Notes under the pieces: generated by a model
What the model was told of the DNA's origin: nothing
Database searches by the model: none
The model's input: only the letters and a program-made list of their open reading frames with translations
Assembly: GCA_015492195.1 (NCBI GenBank)
Contig: WGFP01000198.1
Location: 1-5,239, forward strand
From: Acidiferrobacterales bacterium
Lineage (GTDB): Bacteria > Pseudomonadota > Gammaproteobacteria > Acidiferrobacterales > Sulfurifustaceae
Direction: 5' to 3'
Length of the DNA stretch: 5,239 nucleotides
Part shown: positions 1-4,634 of the stretch, in pieces
How the letters are laid out: each line of letters opens with the position of its first letter
How positions within the stretch are numbered: the stretch's first letter is position 1
Made by a program: the position numbers and the translations under genes

Positions 1-322
1 CATTATCGCCGTCCTTGCGCAACAGGCCTTCGGGCTGGCTTATGGCGCGGTGGTCGATGTCCTGGTTTACACGGTATTGGCGACGACCGTGGTGAGCGGC
101 GTGCATTATTTATGGATCTGGGGCGTGATGAAGGAGGTCGAATTCGTCGACAAATCTGCCGGGAGCAGATTTGGACGCACTTCAGCGCGCCCCGCAGGGG
201 CGAGCCACAAGGACGTGGCGAGTCACAAATCCGCCGGGAGCGGAACTGGGCGACCGCAGGCCGCCCGCAAGAGGCGTGCCGGCAACAACGCACCTCGCAA
301 ACCGAACAAGTCCCATGACTAA
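1..322 (+). CDS. CDP-alcohol phosphatidyltransferase-like protein (PgsA-like), C-terminal part, 5' end outside window
   Basis: The reading frame is open from the left edge (first full codon at base 2) to TAA at 320-322, giving about 106 visible residues. The first 40 or so form two hydrophobic membrane segments ending in SGVHYLWIWG. That resembles the last transmembrane part of PgsA-like CDP-alcohol phosphatidyltransferases, which make phosphatidylglycerophosphate or related lipids in the inner membrane. The catalytic CDP-alcohol motif would lie upstream and is not visible, so the family call rests on this C-terminal resemblance and on the perM/hda context. After about residue 48 the protein becomes a basic, Ala/Gly/Ser/Arg-rich tail encoded by repeats (see the repeat entries). 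I expect homologues to end soon after the last membrane segment, so the tail is probably an added extension. The stop overlaps the perM start by 8 bases, which suggests co-transcription and translational coupling. Confidence 0.62.
   Translation, partial: IIAVLAQQAFGLAYGAVVDVLVYTVLATTVVSGVHYLWIWGVMKEVEFVDKSAGSRFGRTSARPAGASHKDVASHKSAGSGTGRPQAARKRRAGNNAPRKPNKSHD
151..173. repeat. Perfect inverted repeat (9-bp arms, 5-base loop)
   Basis: The arms CAAATCTGC (151-159) and GCAGATTTG (165-173) are exact reverse complements around CGGGA. The equivalent site in the second repeat copy, 226-248, keeps the left arm and loop but has a mutated right arm (GCGGAACTG). There is no U-tract after it, so it is not a standard terminator. 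It resembles a REP-type palindromic element lying inside coding sequence. Confidence 0.75.
188..219. repeat. Two further adjacent hairpins in the repeat region
   Basis: Two short inverted repeats follow the main palindrome. CGCCCC (188-193) pairs with GGGGCG (197-202) around a 3-base loop. GCCAC (204-208) pairs with GTGGC (215-219) around a 6-base loop. With the 151-173 hairpin they form three consecutive stem-loops in about 70 bases, a density far above that of the neighbouring coding sequence. Confidence 0.6.
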
Positions 323-1400
323 CGCACGGCTTCTCTCCATTCTGGGGCTCGTGGTCGTCGGCGGGGGGCTGGTCTATTTGCTTGCGCCCGTGCTCACCCC
401 GTTTCTTGTCGCCGCGCTGCTTGCCTACGTGGGCAATCCGCTGGTTGTCCGCCTGGAGCAATGGCGTCTTCCACGCACGCTGGCGGTGGTCGTCGTGTTC
501 CTTCTTATTATCCTGCTGCTGCTGGGATTGGTTTTGTTCCTGGTTCCGCTGGTGCAGCGCCAGGTCATGGGTTTTGCCACGAAAATGCCGGGATACCTGG
601 ACTGGCTGCAACACACCCTGATCCCCCGCTTGCAGGGTTTGCTGGGGAGTGAGTTGCCGCTGGATCTGGAGAGCGTGAAGCAGACGGTGATTGCGCATTG
701 GCAAAAAGTCGGAGACTGGGCGGGCCTCGTGATCACGCAGGCGGCGGCATCGGGTCTGCGCCTGCTGGCGGTATTGATGAATCTCATATTGATCCCCGTG
801 GTGACGTTTTATTTGCTCCTTGATTGGGAACGCCTGCTCGCCGGCATCCTTAAATTAATACCGCCCTCCCTGCGGCGGAAAGCGAAGCAACTGGCGCGCG
901 AGACCGACGCGGTGCTGGGCCAATTTCTGCGGGGTCAGATGCTGGTCATGCTGGTGTTGGCGGTGATCTACTCCGTGGGCCTGTGGCTGCTGCGCATCGA
1001 TCTTGCCGTGCCGATCGGCCTGTTCGCGGGGCTGGTGAGTTTTGTACCCTATCTCGGATTTATCAGCGGCGTGCTGGCCGCCGGCATTGCCGCGTACCTG
1101 CAATTTCACGACGCTGCGATCCTTCTCGGGGTGCTGGCGGTTTTCCTGGCCGGGCAGGTGCTGGAAAGCCTGTGGTTGTCGCCGCGGCTGGTGGGCGGCC
1201 GTATCGGGCTGCACCCCGTGGCCGTGATTTTTGCCGTGCTGGCCGGCGGCCAGCTGTTCGGATTTTTCGGCGTTCTGCTGGCGCTGCCGGCGGCCGCGGC
1301 CTTGATGGTCTGGCTGCGGCACCTGTATGACGGCTATACAACCAGCGCCCTGTATCGCGCCAAAGCAAAGCGTCGCCCAACCCGTCGGCCGAGGTCGTGA
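315..1400 (+). CDS. perM: AI-2E family / PerM-type membrane permease
   Basis: This 361-residue integral membrane protein has the usual length for the family. It has two hydrophobic blocks at residues 6-38 and 56-80, then a less hydrophobic amphipathic segment (about 81-150), and a further set of membrane helices to about residue 340. Family hallmarks are visible: SFVPYLGF around 242-249, WLSPRLVGGRIGLHP ending at about 301, and a following AGGQLFGFFGVLLALP segment. Proteins of this family export small molecules or ions. The AI-2 exporter role was shown for one member only, so the substrate here is unknown. I chose ATG 315 because the hydrophobic N-terminus starts right after it. The longer frame from TTG 171 would translate the upstream repeats in a different frame from the PgsA-like gene. 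No clear Shine-Dalgarno precedes 315, so initiation probably depends on coupling to the upstream gene. The C-terminus is short and basic. Confidence 0.9.
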   Translation: MTNARLLSILGLVVVGGGLVYLLAPVLTPFLVAALLAYVGNPLVVRLEQWRLPRTLAVVVVFLLIILLLLGLVLFLVPLVQRQVMGFATKMPGYLDWLQHTLIPRLQGLLGSELPLDLESVKQTVIAHWQKVGDWAGLVITQAAASGLRLLAVLMNLILIPVVTFYLLLDWERLLAGILKLIPPSLRRKAKQLARETDAVLGQFLRGQMLVMLVLAVIYSVGLWLLRIDLAVPIGLFAGLVSFVPYLGFISGVLAAGIAAYLQFHDAAILLGVLAVFLAGQVLESLWLSPRLVGGRIGLHPVAVIFAVLAGGQLFGFFGVLLALPAAAALMVWLRHLYDGYTTSALYRAKAKRRPTRRPRS

Positions 1401-2098
1401 ACGCCCAACTCGCACTTAACCTGCAACTGAAGGACAGCTCGTCTTTCGACAATTTTCTCCCGGCGCGAAACCGTGAGGTGATGGATCACCTGCGCGCCGC
1501 GGTCGAGGCGGCCGGGGGCAACGCAGGCGGTGAGCGCATGTTTTTTCTATGGGGGGAGCCGGGCACCGGCAAGTCCCATTTGTTGCAAGCGGCCTGCCGG
1601 CAGGCCCAGGAGCACGGCGTGGCGCCGGTTTATATCCCGCTTGCGAATTCAACCGAATTCTCGACGGCGATTCTTGAAGACGTCGAACACGTGCCGCTGG
1701 TTTGTCTGGACGACGTTGACCGCATCGCCGGGGACGTTGTCTGGGAGCCGGCGGTGTTTAACCTGTGTGAACGCCAGCGTGAAGCGCGCGGTACGGTGAT
1801 TGCCGCGGGCGCGGCCAACCCGAAACACCTCGGCCTGCGGATGCCGGAGCTCGCCACCCGGCTGGGGTGGGGACCGGTGTATCAATTGCACGCCCTGAAT
1901 GATGCCGAAAAGCTGGCGGCGATCCGCCTGCGGGCCCGCAACCGGGGCCTGGAAATAACCGAAGAAGTGTCGCGCTACATTCTCGATCGCTATCCGCGCG
2001 ACCTGCGGTCGCTGTTTGATCTGCTGGAGCGCATCGACCGGGCCTCACTCGCCAGCCAGCGCCGCATCACCATTCCCTTCATTCGCGGTTTGGGGTAG
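1397..2098 (+). CDS. hda: Hda, DnaA-related regulator of replication initiation
   Basis: Hda is a 233-residue AAA+ protein that works with the DNA-loaded sliding clamp to make DnaA hydrolyse its ATP, preventing re-initiation (regulatory inactivation of DnaA). The N-terminus carries a clamp-binding hexapeptide-type motif, QLALNL (residues 4-9), where E. coli Hda has QLSLPL. Walker A is GEPGTGKS (53-60). Walker B is LVCLDDVD (101-108). R155 in LATRLGWG matches the arginine finger position of E. coli Hda (LASRLTWG). A sensor II-like region, RDLRSLFDLLERID, lies at 201-214. The ending TIPFIRGLG also resembles E. coli Hda. There is no C-terminal DNA-binding domain IV, which separates it from DnaA. 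The GTG start overlaps the perM stop (GTGA, 1397-1400), a typical coupling arrangement. Placing the start there puts the clamp motif at the extreme N-terminus, as the family requires. Confidence 0.95.
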   Translation: MNAQLALNLQLKDSSSFDNFLPARNREVMDHLRAAVEAAGGNAGGERMFFLWGEPGTGKSHLLQAACRQAQEHGVAPVYIPLANSTEFSTAILEDVEHVPLVCLDDVDRIAGDVVWEPAVFNLCERQREARGTVIAAGAANPKHLGLRMPELATRLGWGPVYQLHALNDAEKLAAIRLRARNRGLEITEEVSRYILDRYPRDLRSLFDLLERIDRASLASQRRITIPFIRGLG

Positions 2099-2123
2099 GC
2101 GCCATGTCCGTCGCCCCGGATGC

Positions 2124-2732
2124 TTAACTTCGGCCGGGATGGGTATGCAGGGCGACGGCGACGGTCGCCAAGCGCAGGCCCAGCGCCTGGCATAACTCTT
2201 TTTCATCATCACTCAACGGCCGGTCGCTGTTGGGGCCGGCGACGTGGCTCGCCCCGTAGGGCGTGCCGCCGCCGGTGGTACGCATCAGCGCCGCTTCCGT
2301 GTATGGCAGGCCGAGCAAGAGCATGCCGTGATGCAGCAAAGGAAGCATCATGGAGATAAGCGTGGTTTCCTGGCCGCCGTGCAGGCTCGCCGAAGACGTA
2401 AAGACGGCGGCCGGTTTGCCGGCAAGTCCCGCGGACAGCCACAGCGGGCTGGTCGTATCGATGAAATATTTCAGGGGCGCGGCCATGTTGCCGAAACGGG
2501 TGGGGCTGCCAAGCGCCAAGCCGATGCATTCCGTGAGGTCGTCGTGCGTCGCATAGGGCGGCCCGTGATCGGGAACCGCGTTCGCCACGGCCTCCGTCTC
2601 GGCCGAGATCTCAGGCACCGTCCGCAGCCGTGCCGACGCGCCTTCCACCTTTTCGATGCCGCGGGCGATGTGCCGCGCCATGTCCGCCACGGCGCCGTGG
2701 CGACTGTAATAAAGCACCAGGATATCCGGCAT
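2124..2732 (-). CDS. wrbA: WrbA-type NAD(P)H:quinone oxidoreductase (type IV flavodoxin-like)
   Basis: The 202-residue flavodoxin-fold protein closely matches WrbA, a cytosolic FMN enzyme that reduces quinones by two electrons and so limits semiquinone and oxidative stress. The FMN phosphate loop is YYSRHGAVADMA (8-19). Next come SPTRFGNM (76-83), the SASLHGGQETT loop (114-124), HHGM (134-137) and GGGTPYGAS (154-162), all WrbA signature positions. Length equals that of E. coli WrbA (about 198). Residues 41-60, where WrbA has its insertion, are rich in Glu and Ala and less conserved. The gene starts 3 bases after the stop of the upstream arsC-like gene with no strong Shine-Dalgarno, so it is probably the second, coupled gene of a two-gene operon. 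It converges with hda, leaving 25 bases between the two stops. The old name 'Trp repressor binding protein' is not supported functionally. Confidence 0.95.
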   Translation of the reverse strand: MPDILVLYYSRHGAVADMARHIARGIEKVEGASARLRTVPEISAETEAVANAVPDHGPPYATHDDLTECIGLALGSPTRFGNMAAPLKYFIDTTSPLWLSAGLAGKPAAVFTSSASLHGGQETTLISMMLPLLHHGMLLLGLPYTEAALMRTTGGGTPYGASHVAGPNSDRPLSDDEKELCQALGLRLATVAVALHTHPGRS

Positions 2733-2735
2733 GAG

Positions 2736-3083
2736 TTAGACCAGTTCCAGCACGTTTTCCGGAGGCCTGCCGATCACCGCTTTCGCCCCTGCGACGACGA
2801 TCGGGCGCTCGATCAGCTTGGGGTGCTTGATCATGGCGCGAATAATGGCCGCGTCCGACAGGCTGGGGTTATCCAGCCCGGCCAGTTTGTATTCGGATTC
2901 TTTTTGGCGCAGCAATTCGCGCGGGCGCAGTCCCAGGAGTTTCAGCAGACGTTTAAGCTCCGACTCCGAAGGCGGGGTTTTCAAATATTCGATGATTCTC
3001 GGTTTAATCCCGCGCTCCTCAAGGAGCTTGAGGGTCTGTCTGGATTTTGTGCATTTGGGGTTATGGTAAATCGTGACCGGCAT
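2736..3083 (-). CDS. yfgD: ArsC/YfgD-family thioredoxin-fold protein (putative arsenate reductase)
   Basis: A 115-residue protein of the ArsC/Spx-like thioredoxin fold. Cys11 in YHNPKCTKSR is the catalytic position. Arg59, Arg93 and Arg106 align with the three arginines that bind arsenate in E. coli ArsC (60, 94, 107). The C-terminal half, ERPIVVAGAKAVIGRPPENV, is much nearer to YfgD than to plasmid-type ArsC. No arsR, arsB or acr3 gene is nearby, and perM and hda are neighbours as they are near yfgD in E. coli. I therefore infer a YfgD orthologue whose arsenate activity is unproven; a general glutaredoxin-linked redox role is possible. A strong GGAGGT lies upstream of ATG 3083. It is the first gene of an operon with wrbA, which follows after 3 bases. 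Confidence 0.92.
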   Translation of the reverse strand: MPVTIYHNPKCTKSRQTLKLLEERGIKPRIIEYLKTPPSESELKRLLKLLGLRPRELLRQKESEYKLAGLDNPSLSDAAIIRAMIKHPKLIERPIVVAGAKAVIGRPPENVLELV

Positions 3084-3086
3084 GCG

Positions 3087-3092
3087 ACCTCC
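3087..3092 (-). promoter_or_regulatory. Ribosome binding site of the yfgD/arsC-like gene
   Basis: On the minus strand GGAGGT sits three bases before ATG 3083, an almost complete anti-16S match at a slightly short spacing. It supports this start codon and contrasts with the weak site before wrbA. Confidence 0.75.
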
Positions 3093-3184
3093 GCTGTGAT
3101 GAGGGCGATAAATGGTTGTAATTCAGCTGTATTTTACCCTGTGTTGCCTTGACAGCCCATTGTAGCGGGTGTTAGCTTTTGATC

Positions 3185-3197
3185 TATACTGTATTAT
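3185..3197 (+). promoter_or_regulatory. Candidate -10 elements for the LysM lipoprotein gene
   Basis: TATACT (3185-3190) and TATTAT (3192-3197) each match five of six bases of the sigma-70 -10 consensus and lie 40-55 bases before the ATG, leaving a normal leader. The best -35 for TATACT is TTGTAG at 3160-3165 with a 19-base spacer, which is weak. The consensus TTGACA at 3149-3154 is 30 bases away, too far to pair. Assignment is therefore tentative. Confidence 0.35.
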
Positions 3198-3223
3198 GAC
3201 GTTCGCTGCCGATCGCTGATAAT

Positions 3224-3229
3224 AAGGAG
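3224..3229 (+). promoter_or_regulatory. Ribosome binding site of the LysM lipoprotein gene
   Basis: AAGGAG lies 11 bases before ATG 3241. The spacing is a little long but usable. The ATG at 3230 directly after it is out of frame and too close to be served, so 3241 is the better start, and it yields a proper lipoprotein signal peptide. Confidence 0.65.
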
Positions 3230-3240
3230 ATGGTGAACAA

Positions 3241-3663
3241 ATGAAACGTAGAGAAAAGATTTCCATTTTGCTGCTGACGGCTCTTTTTGTCGGCGGCTGC
3301 GCGACCACGGAACCGGCCAAAGAGGAGCCGAAAGAAGTGGCTGAAACCCAGCCCGCGGAACCCGCAGGACCGGCCGCTGCTTCGGATGTGGTAACGCGTT
3401 ACACCGTCGTCCGCGGAGACCATCTCTGGGGTATTGCGGGACAAAATGTGATTTACGGCAATCCCTATCAATGGCCGCTTATTTACAAGAGCAATACGGA
3501 CAAAATCAAAGACGCTGATCTGATCTATCCCGATCAGGTTCTGGTGATCCCACGGCAGGCCTCCCGGGAGGAGATTGATGCGGCGGTCAACCATGCCAAG
3601 ACACGCGGAGCATGGTCGCTCGGTACCGTCGAAGACTCCGACCTTGCCTATCTGGGTCGCTGA
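3241..3663 (+). CDS. LysM-domain lipoprotein, peptidoglycan-binding
   Basis: A 140-residue protein. Residues 1-19 are a lipoprotein signal peptide with a basic start (MKRREK), a hydrophobic core and the lipobox VGGC. Cys20 would be the lipidated residue, and Ala21 at +2 gives no inner-membrane retention signal, so outer-membrane anchoring is inferred. Residues 22-48 are a flexible Pro/Glu/Ala linker. A LysM-type fold spans about 54-104, opening with YTVVRGDHLWGIA and closing with DLIYPDQVLVIP. It is longer than a minimal LysM, with a YGNPYQWPLIYKSN middle like that of YgaU/XkdP-type LysM proteins. The last 36 residues are charged and unassigned. No catalytic domain is present, so it probably tethers to peptidoglycan or acts as an accessory envelope factor. 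It is transcribed divergently from yfgD-wrbA and is followed by a strong terminator, so it is likely monocistronic. Confidence 0.88.
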   Translation: MKRREKISILLLTALFVGGCATTEPAKEEPKEVAETQPAEPAGPAAASDVVTRYTVVRGDHLWGIAGQNVIYGNPYQWPLIYKSNTDKIKDADLIYPDQVLVIPRQASREEIDAAVNHAKTRGAWSLGTVEDSDLAYLGR

Positions 3664-3687
3664 CACGATAAAGCGACGCCAAACGTT

Positions 3688-3719
3688 ATAAAAAGGGCCC
3701 TTCGAGGGCCCTTTTTATT
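3688..3719 (+). terminator. Strong intrinsic terminator after the LysM gene
   Basis: ATAAAAAGGGCCCT (3688-3701) and AGGGCCCTTTTTAT (3705-3718) are perfect 14-base inverted arms around the loop TCG. The descending arm ends in a five-T run, typical of rho-independent termination. The A-run on the left arm means the opposite strand has the same form, so it could act in both directions. It starts 24 bases after the LysM stop and ends only about nine bases before the yihY ATG. Confidence 0.92.
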
Positions 3720-3727
3720 CGCCTTCC

Positions 3728-4606
3728 ATGTCCGAACAAACCCGCGATTTTTTACAACAGCTCTGGCAATTCGCCCAAACCGTGCGACGTCGCTACGCGG
3801 AAGATCGCTGCACGCGCGTTGCCGGTTCGCTTTCGTTTACCACGCTGCTGGCACTGGTTCCACTTATGGCTGTTACCGTGGCGGTGCTGTCTGTTTTTCC
3901 CGTTTTTCAATCATGGATAACGTCGGTGGACGAGTTTATTTACGGGAACTTTGTCCCGGCGGCGGGCGCGGCGGTGCAAAAGTATCTGCATCAATTTTCA
4001 GCCAATGCCGGGAAGCTTACGGTCTGGGGGCTTGTGTTTGTGGTCATCACCGCCTTATTTCTGATGGCCACGATCGAAAAAACCTTCAACGATATCTGGC
4101 ATGTTTCGCAGACCCGTAAACGCCTGCACCGTTTTCTAGCCTATTGGGCGTTGTTGACACTGGGGCCGGTGTTGATCGGGCTCAGTCTGTCCCTGACTTC
4201 CTACCTCATCTCGCTTCCGTTTTTTGCAGAACAGTCGGCCTTCAGCGGTTTTCGCGTGTTCTTGCTGGCGATTCTGCCCGTTTTGTTTGAGATTATGGCA
4301 TTCATGCTTTTGTATACGGTTGTGCCCAGTCATCCCGTGCGGCTTCGCCACGCGCTGATCGGCAGCGTTTTTGCCGCGATATTGTTTGAGATCACCAAGC
4401 GTGCGTTTGGTTTATTTGTACTCTACTTTTCTTCATACAAAATTATATACGGCGCCGTTGCCGCTTTGCCGGTATTTTTGATCTGGATCTATCTGTCGTG
4501 GATGGTGGTTCTGCTGGGGGCGGTGGTGACGGCAACGTTACCGGAGTGGAAACTCACAACCCGCATTGGCAAACGGAAAAGGCGGGTTAGAAAAAAGAAA
4601 TTATGA
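3728..4606 (+). CDS. yihY: YihY/UPF0761-family inner membrane protein
   Basis: A 292-residue polytopic membrane protein. A charged N-terminus (1-30) is followed by the family hallmark AGSLSFTTLLALVPLMAV (32-49). About five more hydrophobic segments follow (roughly 95-115, 137-163, 175-200, 207-230 and 240-272), ending in WIYLSWMVVLLGAVVTAT. E. coli YihY matches in length and layout, including the number of residues before the first membrane segment, which supports ATG 3728. The family was once called RNase BN (rbn) in error, and its function is not established. The last 14 residues (RIGKRKRRVRKKKL) are very basic, ten of 14 being Lys or Arg. No Shine-Dalgarno is visible before the start, and the LysM terminator ends directly upstream, so its transcription source is unclear. 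It converges with the next gene, leaving 28 bases between stops and no clear terminator. Confidence 0.9.
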   Translation: MSEQTRDFLQQLWQFAQTVRRRYAEDRCTRVAGSLSFTTLLALVPLMAVTVAVLSVFPVFQSWITSVDEFIYGNFVPAAGAAVQKYLHQFSANAGKLTVWGLVFVVITALFLMATIEKTFNDIWHVSQTRKRLHRFLAYWALLTLGPVLIGLSLSLTSYLISLPFFAEQSAFSGFRVFLLAILPVLFEIMAFMLLYTVVPSHPVRLRHALIGSVFAAILFEITKRAFGLFVLYFSSYKIIYGAVAALPVFLIWIYLSWMVVLLGAVVTATLPEWKLTTRIGKRKRRVRKKKL

Positions 4607-4634
4607 GGCCTTATGCCACCGGCACGCCGGGACT

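Larger units (their letters stand above)
150..299 (+). repeat. Degenerate 75-bp direct repeat, two copies, in frame in the PgsA-like 3' end
   Basis: Copy 1 starts near 150 and copy 2 near 225. The cores 151-168 and 226-243 differ at only two positions and lie exactly 75 bases (25 codons) apart. Similarity weakens further on, but both copies keep a GC-rich GCCCCGCAGGGGC-like or GCCCGCAAGAGGC-like block. The translation shows the same duplication as KSAGSRFGR then KSAGSGTGR. Copy 2 has lost the perfect palindrome seen in copy 1. This looks like a tandem duplication that has decayed, or two insertions of one palindromic element. The exact right boundary is uncertain. Confidence 0.6.
3084..3240. 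promoter_or_regulatory. Divergent intergenic region (yfgD-wrbA operon / LysM gene)
   Basis: This 157-base AT-richer spacer is the only place in the window where a minus-strand promoter for yfgD-wrbA and a plus-strand promoter for the LysM gene can both lie. On the minus strand, TAAAAT (plus-strand positions 3132-3137) is a possible -10, but no good -35 stands at 16-18 bases. On the plus strand there is a perfect but isolated TTGACA at 3149-3154 with only a poor -10 at the right distance. No operator could be assigned. Confidence 0.5.

Noticed and set aside
171..314. N-terminal extension of the perM product from TTG 171
   Set aside because: It would translate the repeat region in another frame from the PgsA-like gene, gives a basic non-family leader, and has no ribosome binding site. 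ATG 315 starts directly before the first membrane helix.
855..1415. 186-codon minus-strand open frame opposite perM
   Set aside because: Its composition is dominated by Gln, His, Arg and Pro, an antisense artefact of leucine- and valine-rich membrane codons.
2104..2127. Seven-codon frame (ATG to TAA) between hda and wrbA
   Set aside because: It is too short, has no ribosome binding site, and its end overlaps the convergent wrbA stop.
2116..2135. Short resemblance to the 5S rRNA core (minus-strand CGAAGTTAAGC)
   Set aside because: Only about a dozen bases match, there is no surrounding 5S structure, and most of it codes for the end of WrbA.
2244..3152. 302-codon plus-strand open frame over wrbA and the yfgD-like gene
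   Set aside because: It lies opposite two clear genes and is rich in Arg, Gly, Gln and His, as expected for an antisense shadow in GC-rich DNA.
3139..3155. Possible LexA-like box CTGT...ACAG over the TTGACA
   Set aside because: The spacing is nine bases instead of eight and the centre is not AT-rich. Chance is the simpler explanation.
3230..3244. Four-codon leader frame ATG GTG AAC AAA TGA overlapping the LysM start
   Set aside because: The AAGGAG directly abuts its ATG, too close for initiation, and the peptide has no regulatory codon pattern.
3184..3666. 160-codon minus-strand open frame opposite the LysM gene
   Set aside because: It is the antisense of a well-supported lipoprotein gene, with no recognisable domain.
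4607..4634. Possible terminator between yihY and the PilZ-like gene
   Set aside because: Only a 4-bp CCGG stem is present and no T-tract follows on either strand.
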